Part shown: in pieces, positions 52,345-61,739 of the stretch
Position numbering within the stretch: the first letter of the stretch is position 1
Layout: the number at the start of each line of letters is the position of its first letter
Assembly: GCF_000336575.1 (NCBI RefSeq)
Contig: NZ_AOPO01000001.1
Coordinates: 868,001 to 932,000 of the forward strand
DNA from: Vreelandella titanicae BH1
GTDB taxonomy: Bacteria > Pseudomonadota > Gammaproteobacteria > Pseudomonadales > Halomonadaceae
DNA length: 64,000 nt
Reading direction: 5' to 3'
Program-made: the position numbers and the translations under genes
Notes under the pieces: model-generated
The model's input: only the letters and a program-made list of their open reading frames with translations
The model's database searches: none
What the model was told of the DNA's origin: nothing

Positions 52345-53112
52345 TTAAAGCGCTAGGTCGTACTCAACGATTAGCGGTGCGAACTCTGAGAAGGTCGCAT
52401 CGTAATCGATCCACGCGTCGACCACGTGGCGGCGGAAGTTGGGGCCGACTAACTGATAGTCGATCCGCCAGCCTTCCTGGCGCTCACGAGGCACGTCTTG
52501 GTCAAGCTTCGGCCACCAGGTGTACTCACCTGCATCGCGGTTAATTTCGCGGAAGGTGTCGATAAACCCGGTGGGACCAAGCACCTGATCCATCCAGGCG
52601 CGCTCTTCCGGGCGGAAGCCTGAGGTCAGTTGATTATCCGACCAGTTAGCCAAATCGACGGTTTTATGGGCAATATGCCAGGTACCGCAGAGGATGTATT
52701 CGCGGCGTTTGCGCGACATCTTCGTCAGGTACTCTTGATACTGCTCCATAAACGCCTGTTTGGCTTTTTGGTCACTTCCGTCAGGCATCAGGAAGGAGAC
52801 GATACTGAAGCGTTCATAATCCGCCTGCAGAAAACGTCCTTCATGATCACACTGTGGAAACCCAAGGCCATACATAATCGCCTTGGGAATTTTGCGGCAA
52901 TAGAGTGCCACACCGGAGAAACCGTCCTCTTCGGCATCCAGGAAATAGCCTTCATAGCCTTCCGGATACAGAATGTGGTCACCCAGTTCAAAACTTTTTG
53001 CCTTGATGTTCTGCACGCAGACCACGTCGACATCCTGCTGAGCCAGCCAGTCCAGGAAGCCACGATCGACGGCATCACGAATACCATTGACATTGATGCT
53101 GGCAATTTTCAT
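52345..53112 (-). CDS. crc: Crc-like protein (catalytically degenerate exonuclease III homolog)
   Basis: 255 residues of the ExoIII/APE fold. Position between rph and pyrE is that of Pseudomonas crc, whose product works with Hfq in catabolite repression and is not a nuclease. Active-site blocks are altered: the usual Q-E-T-K reads VQNIKA, GDxN reads CGTWHIAH (Asp and Asn lost), and the terminal SDHxP reads FAPLIVEYD (Asp-His lost). RKRREYILCG and GYxxxLREVxR-like blocks match Pseudomonas Crc as I recall it. It is therefore better called Crc than an active nuclease. Divergent from pyrE. Confidence 0.82.
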   Translation of the reverse strand: MKIASINVNGIRDAVDRGFLDWLAQQDVDVVCVQNIKAKSFELGDHILYPEGYEGYFLDAEEDGFSGVALYCRKIPKAIMYGLGFPQCDHEGRFLQADYERFSIVSFLMPDGSDQKAKQAFMEQYQEYLTKMSRKRREYILCGTWHIAHKTVDLANWSDNQLTSGFRPEERAWMDQVLGPTGFIDTFREINRDAGEYTWWPKLDQDVPRERQEGWRIDYQLVGPNFRRHVVDAWIDYDATFSEFAPLIVEYDLAL

Positions 53113-53253
53113 AAATCGTCCCTTTTGCGTCGCTGCTGTATGATACCCGACGTTTAGACGTTTGGGTAAAGGCAGCTAGTAAAACTTGCCATTTACCCCA
53201 CTTTTATTGTTGCTTTCGTACTGATTTAAACCTACCGCCTAGTGAGGAATGCC

Positions 53254-53919
53254 GTGGCCACCACTCTACAACCCTACCAGCGCGATTTCATTGCCTTTGC
53301 CATTGAGCAAGGCGTGCTTAAGTTTGGCGAGTTTACGCTTAAATCTGGCCGCGTTAGCCCCTACTTTTTCAACGCAGGGCTGTTTCAAACCGGTCGTGCG
53401 CTGGCCAAACTGGGGCGTTTTTACGCCCAGGCGATTGTCGATAGCGGCTTAAACGCCGATGTGTTGTTTGGCCCGGCGTACAAAGGTATCCCACTGGCGG
53501 CAGTCACCGCGGCGGCACTGGCCGATCATCACGACCGGGATATGCCCTACGCCTTCAACCGCAAAGAGGCTAAAACCCACGGAGAAGGCGGCAATATTGT
53601 GGGCGCACCGCTTGCTGGCGATATTTTGATCATTGATGACGTGATTACCGCGGGCACCGCGATTCGCGAAGTGATGACGCTGATTGAGCAGAGCGGTGCT
53701 CAGGCCGCCGGGGTAATTATCGCACTCGACCGTCAAGAGCGCGGCCAGGGCGAGCAGAGCGCGATTCAGGAAGTGCAGGCTCAGTATGCCATGCCGGTGG
53801 TCAGTATCGTTACCCTGGAGCAAGTGCTCACTTATCTGGAAGAGCATGCCGGTGGCGAAATGCTCGCCTACGCTGAAGCGATCAGGGCTTATCGTGACCG
53901 CTATGGGATTGCTGGCTGA
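53254..53919 (+). CDS. pyrE: Orotate phosphoribosyltransferase PyrE
   Basis: Makes orotidine 5'-phosphate in pyrimidine synthesis. 221 residues from GTG 53254, with GAGG six bases upstream. [19 protein letters not shown] near 28, [11 protein letters not shown] near 72, mobile-loop [12 protein letters not shown] near 98 and PRPP motif [17 protein letters not shown] near 125. Convergent with trmL, adjacent without gap. Confidence 0.97.
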   Translation: MATTLQPYQRDFIAFAIEQGVLKFGEFTLKSGRVSPYFFNAGLFQTGRALAKLGRFYAQAIVDSGLNADVLFGPAYKGIPLAAVTAAALADHHDRDMPYAFNRKEAKTHGEGGNIVGAPLAGDILIIDDVITAGTAIREVMTLIEQSGAQAAGVIIALDRQERGQGEQSAIQEVQAQYAMPVVSIVTLEQVLTYLEEHAGGEMLAYAEAIRAYRDRYGIAG

Positions 53920-54390
53920 TTAGACCTGCAACGCGCCAGCAAAACCTTGCTGGCGCCACGCCTCGTAGCTCACAATAGCCACGGCGTTGGACAGGTTTAG
54001 GCTACGGTTGTTCGGCTGCATGGGCAGGCGCAATTTATGCTCCGAAGTTAGCGCTTCATGCACCTGGGGTGAGAGCCCAGCGGTTTCAGAGCCAAACAGC
54101 AGTACATCGCCTGGGGCAAAGTCCGCATCGCTGTAGGTGCGCGTGCCTTTGGTAGTGATCGCCCAGATGCGCCGCCCCTGCATGGTTTGCTGAAAGGCGC
54201 TAAAATCGGCGTGGCGAGTGACGTTGTCGAGGTCGCGGTAATCCAGCCCGGCGCGACGCAGCTTCTTCTCTTCCAGGTCGAAGCCAAGCGGCTCAATCAG
54301 GTGTAACCGGCAGCCATTATTGGCCACCAAGCGCATGATATTGCCCGTATTGGGCGCCATACGCGGTTCAAAAAGCGCTACTTCAAACAT
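53920..54390 (-). CDS. trmL: tRNA (cytidine(34)-2'-O)-methyltransferase TrmL
   Basis: SPOUT methyltransferase for the wobble base of tRNA-Leu isoacceptors. 156 residues from ATG 54390. [20 protein letters not shown] at the N-terminus and the knotted C-terminus with [17 protein letters not shown] and [28 protein letters not shown]. Longer in-frame reading upstream is not supported. Divergent from rep with about 110 bp between starts. Confidence 0.95.
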   Translation of the reverse strand: MFEVALFEPRMAPNTGNIMRLVANNGCRLHLIEPLGFDLEEKKLRRAGLDYRDLDNVTRHADFSAFQQTMQGRRIWAITTKGTRTYSDADFAPGDVLLFGSETAGLSPQVHEALTSEHKLRLPMQPNNRSLNLSNAVAIVSYEAWRQQGFAGALQV

Positions 54391-54500
54391 CTCCACCTGC
54401 CTGTTTATTATGCATTCGCCAAGCGGACGATTGTACTTGAAACCGTACTTGAAATCGTAATTGAAACCGCCTGCAACTCTCGTAGAGGACGACCGACGCC

Positions 54501-56570
54501 ATGACGCCCGCAACGCCCAAGAGCATTCTTAGCCGCATCAAAGGGCTAAACCCGCGCCAACAGGAAGCCGTGCGCTACATTGATGGCCCTTGCCTGGTGT
54601 TGGCGGGTGCAGGTTCCGGTAAAACCAGCGTTATCACCACTAAAATTGCCTATTTGGTGCAAGAGTGTGGGATGAGCGCGCGCAGAATCGCCGCGGTGAC
54701 CTTTACCAATAAAGCCGCCCGAGAGATGAAAGAGCGCGTGGGCCAGATGCTCCACGGCAAGGAGGGCCACGGGTTGACGGTCTCTACCTTTCACACCCTG
54801 GGGCTGAATATTATCCGTGGCGAGCTTAAAACCCTGGGCTATAAACCGGGCTTTTCGCTATTTGACCCGGAAGACGCTAAAGCACTACTGCGCGATTTGA
54901 TGAATAAAGACGCTCAGGTGGACGCCGAGCAGATCAACGCCGTGCAGAGCAAAATTTCCACCTGGAAGAACGACTTGGTGCTGCCCAGCGATGCGCTCTC
55001 GTTTGCGGCTGATGACGATGAGCACTTTGCCGCTCGGGTGTATGAAGCCTACGTACGCCATTTAAAAGCCTACAACGCGGTGGATTTCGATGATCTGATT
55101 CTGCTGCCGGTGGTACTGCTCAAGAACGATACGGAAGCACTAGAGCGCTGGCGGCGCAAAATCCACTATATGCTCGTCGATGAGTATCAAGACACCAACG
55201 TCTCCCAGTACCTGCTGGTGAAACTGCTGATGGCGGAGCGCTCCACCTTTACCGTGGTAGGCGACGATGACCAGTCGATCTACGCCTGGCGCGGTGCACG
55301 CCCTGAAAACCTGATTACCCTGGGTGAGGATTTCCCACGCCTGAAAGTCATCAAGCTGGAGCAAAACTACCGCTCTACCGCCACGATACTGCGCGCCGCC
55401 AACACACTGATCGCCAATAACCCCCACGTTTACGAGAAGACACTATGGTCTGATATGGGCGACGGCGCGCCTATTCGAGTAATCGTGAATCGTCATGAAG
55501 AGGCGGAGTCTGAGCGGGTCGCCAGCGAAATGCTCACCCGGCGTATCAAGGAAAAGGCCGAGTGGCGGGACTTTGCGGTGCTTTATCGGGGCAATTTCCA
55601 GGCCCGCTTGTTAGAGCTTAAGCTGCAGCACTACCAAATTCCTTACAAGCTCTCCGGTGGTACGTCGTTTTTCTCGCGCAACGAGATTAAAGACACCATG
55701 GCTTACCTGCGCCTGCTGATTAATCCCGCCGACGACAACGCTTTTTTGCGCATTGTGAACGTGCCACGCCGCGAAGTGGGCCCTGGAACGGTAGAGAAGC
55801 TCGCCAACTATGCTACAGAACGCTCAATTTCGCTGTTTGCCGCCTGCCATGAGCTTGGGTTGGAGCAAGTATTACCGACCCGAGCCGTGGAGCGGTTGTC
55901 GCGCTTTACCCACTTTATCGACGGCGTGCGCAAGCGCATGGATCAAGGCGATGCCATTGCCGCCATTCGCGACATGCTGCGGGATATGGATTACGAAGCT
56001 TGGCTGTATCAAAACGCCAGCGCGCCCACCGTCGCCGAACGTCGCATGGCCAACGTGTGGATTCTAATCGACCAGCTAGAAAAATCCCTCAACCGCGACC
56101 CAGAGGACGATACCGATTCCACCGAGACCGAAACCGACGGCGTAGAAGCAGCTATTTCACGCTTGGTACTGCGCGATATTCTGGAGCAGCAGGCGGAAGA
56201 GGATGACTCGGATAGAGTACAGCTACTCACCATGCACGCCTCAAAAGGCCTGGAGTTCCCCCACGTCTATTTAATGGGCTTGGAAGAGGATCTACTGCCT
56301 CACCGCAACGCCATCGAAGTAGGCACTGTGGAGGAGGAGCGGCGGCTGGCCTATGTGGGCATTACCCGGGCGCGGCGCACGCTAACGCTGACGCTTGCCC
56401 GCCAGCGCAAAGCCTACGGTGAACTGATGGACTGTACGCCCAGCCGCTTTTTAGACGAGCTTCCCGGGGAGGATTTGGAGTGGGAAGGTCGTGCCGATAA
56501 AGAGGATCCGGATAAGAAGCAGGCCCGCGGTAAAGACGCCATTGCCGGGCTGCGTTCGCTGCTGGGGTGA
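54501..56570 (+). CDS. rep: ATP-dependent DNA helicase Rep
   Basis: UvrD/Rep-type 3'-5' helicase that clears proteins ahead of replication forks. 689 residues. Q-motif [14 protein letters not shown], Walker [21 protein letters not shown] near 34, motif [10 protein letters not shown] near 222, motif [17 protein letters not shown], and late motifs [20 protein letters not shown] and [15 protein letters not shown]. Length and the NPRQQEAV start fit Rep rather than UvrD. Confidence 0.95.
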   Translation: MTPATPKSILSRIKGLNPRQQEAVRYIDGPCLVLAGAGSGKTSVITTKIAYLVQECGMSARRIAAVTFTNKAAREMKERVGQMLHGKEGHGLTVSTFHTLGLNIIRGELKTLGYKPGFSLFDPEDAKALLRDLMNKDAQVDAEQINAVQSKISTWKNDLVLPSDALSFAADDDEHFAARVYEAYVRHLKAYNAVDFDDLILLPVVLLKNDTEALERWRRKIHYMLVDEYQDTNVSQYLLVKLLMAERSTFTVVGDDDQSIYAWRGARPENLITLGEDFPRLKVIKLEQNYRSTATILRAANTLIANNPHVYEKTLWSDMGDGAPIRVIVNRHEEAESERVASEMLTRRIKEKAEWRDFAVLYRGNFQARLLELKLQHYQIPYKLSGGTSFFSRNEIKDTMAYLRLLINPADDNAFLRIVNVPRREVGPGTVEKLANYATERSISLFAACHELGLEQVLPTRAVERLSRFTHFIDGVRKRMDQGDAIAAIRDMLRDMDYEAWLYQNASAPTVAERRMANVWILIDQLEKSLNRDPEDDTDSTETETDGVEAAISRLVLRDILEQQAEEDDSDRVQLLTMHASKGLEFPHVYLMGLEEDLLPHRNAIEVGTVEEERRLAYVGITRARRTLTLTLARQRKAYGELMDCTPSRFLDELPGEDLEWEGRADKEDPDKKQARGKDAIAGLRSLLG

Positions 56571-56609
56571 TAAAGTGGGAGTTATAAAATTAGGCTTTTA
56601 AAAAAAGAA

Positions 56610-56645
56610 TATCCACAGGGCGGCGACTAAAACACCCTGTGGATA
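56610..56645. terminator. Hairpin between convergent rep and cytochrome genes
   Basis: TATCCACAGGG (56610-56620) pairs with CCCTGTGGATA (56635-56645) across a 14-base loop; modest T/A runs on both sides. Probable bidirectional terminator. Confidence 0.6.
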
Positions 56646-56676
56646 AATTTACCAAGCTAAATCATTGCTGCTTACT

Positions 56677-57552
56677 TTACTGGGCTTCAGCCATTAAATA
56701 ATCGACAACGGCCATCACTTCTTCATCGGAAAGATTGGGATTACCGCCTTTGGCTGGCATAGCGCCGATACCGTTAATGGCGCTGGCGTAGAGCTCATCA
56801 GCCCCCTTCTCTAAACGCGCCGCCCAAGCTTCTGAATCGCCAATTGTCGGTGCGCCAGCAACGCCGTTATCGTGACATGCCACACAGCCAGAGCTTGCGT
56901 AGAGGGCTTCACCGTCTAAGTCGCTGCCACCGCTGGCTTCTTTAACTGCTGCCGCGTCTTCTTCACTCGCTGCATCGTCGTTAGAAGCCATTTCTTCAGT
57001 TGCCGCTTCACCTTCAGCAGCGGCGGTCTCTTCGGTAGCGGCCTCATCGGCGGCACCTTCGTCGCTAGAAGCTTCGGCCTCTGCAGCAGCTTCATCACCG
57101 CCACTCAACTCGGGCACTTCCATAACCGGCTCAACCATATAGGCGACCGCCGCTTCCACTTCTTCATCGGAAAGGTTGGGGTTACCGCCTTTCGCCGGCA
57201 TGGCGCCAATACCGTTAATAGCGTGATCTAGCAGCGTGGCGAAGCCTTGTTCAGCACGTTCAGCCCAGGCCTCTTCATCACCACGAATAGGTGCGCCCGC
57301 AGCGCCCGATTCATGACAGGCGCTACATACATTACCGTAGATGCCCTCACCGTCGATATCACCGCCACTGCTACTATCGCTAGGAGGTGCCGCTGCGGTG
57401 CCACAGTCTTGGCCTTGTAAACAGAGTTGACCCACCGGCGCCAAACGCTCGGCAATCGCATCACGTGCGGCGTCATCTTGGGCATAAACACTGGATGTGC
57501 CCGCCATGAAGCCGAGGGCCGCCAGCCCGCTCATGATCAGCTTAGCTTTCAC
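56677..57552 (-). CDS. Di-domain periplasmic cytochrome c (c5-like)
   Basis: About 291 residues from GTG 57552, chosen for the AGAGG eight bases upstream and a clean signal peptide (MKAKLIMSGLAALGFMAGTS then SVYA). Two c5-type heme domains: CSACH near residue 78 and CVACH near 226, each with a distal Met in the GIGAMPAKGGNPNLSDEEV repeat. Between them lies an Ala/Glu/Asp-rich, repetitive linker of about 70 residues (EAATEETAAAEGEAATEEMA type). Likely an electron carrier between the bc1 complex and terminal oxidases. Duplication of one domain is evident. Confidence 0.92.
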   Translation of the reverse strand: MKAKLIMSGLAALGFMAGTSSVYAQDDAARDAIAERLAPVGQLCLQGQDCGTAAAPPSDSSSGGDIDGEGIYGNVCSACHESGAAGAPIRGDEEAWAERAEQGFATLLDHAINGIGAMPAKGGNPNLSDEEVEAAVAYMVEPVMEVPELSGGDEAAAEAEASSDEGAADEAATEETAAAEGEAATEEMASNDDAASEEDAAAVKEASGGSDLDGEALYASSGCVACHDNGVAGAPTIGDSEAWAARLEKGADELYASAINGIGAMPAKGGNPNLSDEEVMAVVDYLMAEAQ

Positions 57553-57736
57553 TCTCACCACCTCTTGAGTATTGTCATCAAACTTTTATCCTCAACCCCT
57601 GTGCGTGGCAGCGCCAATATCGACGGTGCGCAGCTGAGACGCCAAGACGTGCATATAGGACTAGTATAACGGCAACGCAAAGCGCAAGAAAATGCTACTA
57701 AGCGCGCCTATTCAACCGTTGACTACTATTGGCAGC

Positions 57737-58687
57737 TTAATTTGGCAAACTCCTCCTCTCACCACTGCCTTTCCAGGCGAATAAACGTTGCTGCGCATAG
57801 CGTATGAAACCCGCCTGCTGGTAAAGCCGTTTAGCCGGTAAATTTATGTCATCTACCGCCAGCGTGACCTCCTGCACGCCAGCCTGCTGGGCAAGCGCGA
57901 GGCCTTTATTTAACAACGAGCGCCCCAAGCCTTTGCCACGCCAATTCGGTGTTAGTCCCATTAACATTAGCTCCCAACGGCCTAGCGCAGGGCGCGGCGC
58001 AAGCAGTAGCACACCCACCACAGCCTCGTGATAGCCCACTGCGTACCAGTGCTGTGGCGCTTGGGGATCCTGCTGATAAAACCCATTCAATAACTCTTCC
58101 ACTGAGAGTACGTCGCGCAGGGGTCGGCTATCCAGCGAACCCTGACCCACTGCGGCCAGCAGATTCAGCTGTTCCGCCCAAGAAAACTCGCAAAGAGGCT
58201 GCAGTGAAAGCGGCAGCGCTTCATTCATCGCTAAGCGGTAGCGGCTACTGCCGGTTAAATGATCCAAGCAAGCCAAACGCTGCATGCCATGCTCACGTAG
58301 CAGCGCTTCTGATACGGGCGCCTGGGATGACAGCTCCAAGTGGCACAAGCGAATATTGTGGGCTTCTACCCATGCATTGGCCGCACGCAATAGCTCGCTA
58401 GTATGCACACCCTGTTCGCTGGGCAACGGCTTGGGTAACCATAGCTGCGCCATATTCATGGGCAGAGGTTGTACCCAGATGGCGCTCACTAACTGGCCTG
58501 CCTCAATAGTTATCCATAGCCCATCCCACTGGACATCTGGTTGATTGTACATTGCCTTTACGGCAGCGCTCAGTGCCGCTTGCTGTTCAGGGTCATGAGC
58601 AGCAGCCAGCTGCAGCAGTGCCTCGCGACGCCGTGCTGGCGGGCAAAGTACTACCTCTGGGCTATTTGAGGGGTCACTAGACGTCAT
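57737..58687 (-). CDS. GNAT family acetyltransferase
   Basis: 316 residues. C-terminal GNAT domain with acetyl-CoA motif LTPNWRGKGLGRSLLNKGLALAQ near 232 and AVDDINLPAKRLYQQAGFIR. The N-terminal half (PARRREALLQLAAAHDP onward) may be a second, degenerate GNAT repeat. Substrate unknown. ATG 58687 is followed by a plausible short polar start. Single gene; divergent from the two-component operon with 169 bp between starts. Confidence 0.85.
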   Translation of the reverse strand: MTSSDPSNSPEVVLCPPARRREALLQLAAAHDPEQQAALSAAVKAMYNQPDVQWDGLWITIEAGQLVSAIWVQPLPMNMAQLWLPKPLPSEQGVHTSELLRAANAWVEAHNIRLCHLELSSQAPVSEALLREHGMQRLACLDHLTGSSRYRLAMNEALPLSLQPLCEFSWAEQLNLLAAVGQGSLDSRPLRDVLSVEELLNGFYQQDPQAPQHWYAVGYHEAVVGVLLLAPRPALGRWELMLMGLTPNWRGKGLGRSLLNKGLALAQQAGVQEVTLAVDDINLPAKRLYQQAGFIRYAQQRLFAWKGSGERRSLPN

Positions 58688-58856
58688 GGCTGATCAATCA
58701 AATGCCGAGCTCCGAAGAAGTAATAAAGCGTGCTACGTTATTAGCCTACAATTTATAACCTCATCCTGACGGCCTAAGCCTTTGCACGCCACCCTTATCC
58801 GTGCTTATTTCAAAGGTTAATGGCAGCGAATGATTTAAAGGAGTAACCATCCCGCC

Positions 58857-59537
58857 ATGCGTATATTGTTGGTAGAAGACGATCCGAGCTTAGCCTCGGG
58901 CATTCGCTTGGCATTAAAGCCCGAGAATTTCACGGTGGATCACCTGAGTGATGGCGTTAGCGCCTTGGCCGCGTTAAAGGAAGGTGAACCTTTTGATGCG
59001 GTCATTCTCGATCTGGGGCTACCGCGTATGGATGGTATGCAGGTACTGGAAGCCGTGCGGCGGCAGGGCAATCGCGTGCCCATTTTGGTATTAACCGCTC
59101 GCGATGCCGTCGATGAACGTATCGCCGGGTTGGATGCAGGTGCCGATGATTATTTAACCAAGCCGTTTGAGGTCGCTGAATTAAAAGCCCGCCTGAGAGC
59201 CTTGTTGAGACGTAGCAGTGACCAGGTAAACAGCGCCCTGGAGTGCCGAGGTATTCGCCTTGATCCGTTAACCATGCAGGTTAGCTACCAGGGGAAACCC
59301 GTGGTGTTATCACGACGGGAATTAACCCTGCTGCAAGAGTTTATGAGTCACCCTGGGCGAGTGTTCACCCGCGATACCCTAACGCGCTTGGTCTATGGCT
59401 GGGATGAAGATGTAGAAAGCAATGCCATTGAAGTACATGTGCACCACCTTCGGAGAAAATTCTTTCCTCACCTGATTCGCACACTACGCGGCATTGGTTA
59501 CGTAATGGATAAAACGGACCAGGATCAGCACTCATGA
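58857..59537 (+). CDS. OmpR-family response regulator (PmrA/QseB-like)
   Basis: 226 residues: receiver with acidic EDD at 7-9, phospho-acceptor Asp52 (VILDLGLPRMDG), lysine in DDYLTKPFE, and a winged-helix output domain (RRELTLLQEFMSHPGRVFTR, SNAIEVHVHHLRRKF). Overlaps the kinase gene by 4 bases. Sequence type resembles QseB/PmrA/TctD regulators; the signal cannot be named. Confidence 0.93.
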   Translation: MRILLVEDDPSLASGIRLALKPENFTVDHLSDGVSALAALKEGEPFDAVILDLGLPRMDGMQVLEAVRRQGNRVPILVLTARDAVDERIAGLDAGADDYLTKPFEVAELKARLRALLRRSSDQVNSALECRGIRLDPLTMQVSYQGKPVVLSRRELTLLQEFMSHPGRVFTRDTLTRLVYGWDEDVESNAIEVHVHHLRRKFFPHLIRTLRGIGYVMDKTDQDQHS

Positions 59538-60919
59538 CCTCTATCCGCCAACGCACTCTGGGGCTAGCGCTGCTGGTGTTTGGCATTAGCATGCTGGTGA
59601 TTGGCTTTATCAGCTATCGCTACGCTGCCCATGAAATTGAAGCACTGTACGATGCCAGTCTTGAGCAAAATGCGCGCTTATTAGAAGGTTTGTTGCAAGC
59701 ACCGCTGCCAGATGAGGCCCGGGGAGTACTGCTCAACAGCCTAGAAAGCGCTCTAGGCAAAACGGCGAGATCTGATCGACGCTTTGCAGGTTACCGGGCG
59801 GATAGCCAGCTGGGCTTTCAGCTATGGGAACGGAACCGCCTCCTGTTGCGCTCAGCTAATGCCCCTGAGTCGCCGTTGGCCGATCTCCCTTTGGGTTTCA
59901 CTAGTCAGTCTATTGATGAGATCCAATGGCGCATTTATGTACTCGACATCCCCAACTCCATACAGCGGATTGTGGTTAGCGAGCGCGAAGACGTTCGCGG
60001 GGAGCTGATCAGGGCGGTAGCATTGCGCACGTTACTGCCCGACCTGATTGGCCTGCCGCTACTCACCGCCCTGCTGTGGTGGTCGATTGGCTGGGGCTTG
60101 GTACCACTGTTGCGCATGGCCGAGCAAATTCGCAATCGTGATCCGCATAATTTACAGCCCCTCACCCTCAGCCCACTGCCCCAGGAACTAGATACTATCG
60201 CCGGTGCGCTCAACCGGCTGTTAGAGCGAATCCGCATAATGCGCGTGCGTGAAAAGCGCTTTATTGCCGATGCCGCGCATGAATTACGTACCCCGTTAGC
60301 AGTGCTTGATCTACACGCCCAGAATGCCCTGACTGCCGACAATCTTGAAGATCGTCAGGAGGCGCTCAGTCACCTTCGCGGCGGCGTTGCACGGGCCACG
60401 CGCTTGGTTACCCAACTCTTAACGCTGGCTCGCCTGGAGCCTGAAGAGGAGTCGCAGCCTGAATACCGCACTAGCCAGTTGCTTAGTGAAGTGCGTGAGA
60501 CCCTGGCCAAGCTTTCGCCGCTGGCCGCTGAGCGCGAACAGCAGCTACTGTTAAATGCAGATGAGCAGGCAGATTGGTCGATATTAGAAGAGCCCGGTGC
60601 CATTGAAACCCTGGTACAGAATCTGGTCGGTAATGCTATCCAACACTCGCCTAACCATAGTGTCATCAGCATCACCCTAGCGACGACGCCACAAAGCTTT
60701 CAATTAACGGTGGATGACCAAGGCCCGGGGATACCAATCAATGAACGCAAAAAAGTGGTTGAGCGCTTTCAACGCTCGGGCCCCAGTGCTGGTTCAGGAT
60801 TAGGACTTTCCATCGTTGAGCGGCTGGTCACACGCCATAGCGGCACCCTTCAGCTTGATGATGCCCCCAGTGGGGGATTGCGTGTGCGTATTGTTTTACA
60901 GCGCCTAAAAGAGGAGTAG
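59534..60919 (+). CDS. Sensor histidine kinase, partner of the preceding regulator
   Basis: 461 residues: membrane helix near 11-32, periplasmic sensor region (about 35-165), second membrane helix near 168-192, HisKA with FIADAAHELRTPLAVLDLHAQ near 250, HATPase with N-box LVQNLVGNAIQHSPN and G-boxes DDQGPGIP and GSGLGLSIVE. QseC/TctE-like architecture. Starts inside the end of the regulator gene. Confidence 0.93.
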   Translation: MTSIRQRTLGLALLVFGISMLVIGFISYRYAAHEIEALYDASLEQNARLLEGLLQAPLPDEARGVLLNSLESALGKTARSDRRFAGYRADSQLGFQLWERNRLLLRSANAPESPLADLPLGFTSQSIDEIQWRIYVLDIPNSIQRIVVSEREDVRGELIRAVALRTLLPDLIGLPLLTALLWWSIGWGLVPLLRMAEQIRNRDPHNLQPLTLSPLPQELDTIAGALNRLLERIRIMRVREKRFIADAAHELRTPLAVLDLHAQNALTADNLEDRQEALSHLRGGVARATRLVTQLLTLARLEPEEESQPEYRTSQLLSEVRETLAKLSPLAAEREQQLLLNADEQADWSILEEPGAIETLVQNLVGNAIQHSPNHSVISITLATTPQSFQLTVDDQGPGIPINERKKVVERFQRSGPSAGSGLGLSIVERLVTRHSGTLQLDDAPSGGLRVRIVLQRLKEE

Positions 60920-61050
60920 CACCCTCTTTTCTTGCTAAACTGAGTTTTATGAGTCTCTTAAGGTTGCGATAAGAATTGCGTGCAACTGTGGAGGTGCAAG
61001 GCGAGCCAGACACCCACGGCTCCCTCTTTTCTCCACATGGAGGTACCCTG

Positions 61051-61650
61051 ATGAACCAAGTGACTTTTTCACCTAAACCCTTAATTCAACTAGGCTCAGC
61101 ACCACTGCTAGCCAAGCCAACGGCGCGGCGGCTACTGCCTACTAGCCCAGCGATGACGGTACTGACCGACTTTTCCCAAGTCATGCCTCAATCCGTTGAT
61201 GCCGACACGCCTATCGACGAGGCGCATCTCAAGATGCGTTATAGCGGTGTAAGACTGCTGTTCGTGATGGATCACCAAGCGCACTGCATCGGCATTATTA
61301 ACTCAAAAGAAGTGATTGGTACGCGGCGTATCAACATCGCCATGCAGCAGCGTAACCTCAGCCGCGAAGAAGTGACCGCTGAAATGATCATGACCCCGTG
61401 GCACAAGCTTAGCGCCATGACCATCGCCCAGCTGGCATCGCTGACCATTGAGGATCTGGTGCTGTCGATGGAAGCCGTGACCGATCAACACCTGTTAATC
61501 ACAGAGCAAAACGATAACCACGAACTTAGAATTCGCGGCATTATCTCAGCCAGTGATATACAGAGCGCGGTAGGTAAAGAAATCAACCCGGTGCCTATGG
61601 CGAAAAGCTTCGCTGATATTTGCCAAGTCATAACTGGCCACGATCTATAA
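61051..61650 (+). CDS. CBS-domain protein
   Basis: 199 residues from ATG 61051, with GGAGG seven bases upstream. Tandem CBS domains at about 40-105 and 120-190 (VDADTPIDEAHLKMRYSGVRLLFVMDH and MIMTPWHKLSAMTIAQLASL) with no attached enzyme or channel domain. Such stand-alone pairs bind adenosine nucleotides and act as energy sensors; no partner is evident. Follows the histidine kinase gene by 131 bp, so co-expression is possible. Confidence 0.85.
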   Translation: MNQVTFSPKPLIQLGSAPLLAKPTARRLLPTSPAMTVLTDFSQVMPQSVDADTPIDEAHLKMRYSGVRLLFVMDHQAHCIGIINSKEVIGTRRINIAMQQRNLSREEVTAEMIMTPWHKLSAMTIAQLASLTIEDLVLSMEAVTDQHLLITEQNDNHELRIRGIISASDIQSAVGKEINPVPMAKSFADICQVITGHDL

Positions 61651-61684
61651 CGACTGATCGTTAACCCATTTAATTTACATCTAG

Positions 61685-61721
61685 AAACGCCCCTCACTGG
61701 TTACTCAGTGAGGGGCGTTTT
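61685..61721. terminator. Bidirectional terminator between CBS protein and nhaD
   Basis: AAACGCCCCTCACTG stem with its complement around GTTACT, followed by TTTT on + and preceded by A-run on the other side. Serves both convergent genes. Confidence 0.9.
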
Positions 61722-61739
61722 CAGTTTGCTATACAGCGT

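Noticed and set aside
52345-53112. Calling this gene an active exodeoxyribonuclease III
   Set aside because: Catalytic Glu, Asp/Asn and Asp-His positions are substituted, and the genomic position is that of crc.
57231-57491. Alternative-frame proteins opposite or inside the cytochrome linker
   Set aside because: They arise from the low-complexity GC-rich linker and lack ribosome sites or recognisable domains.
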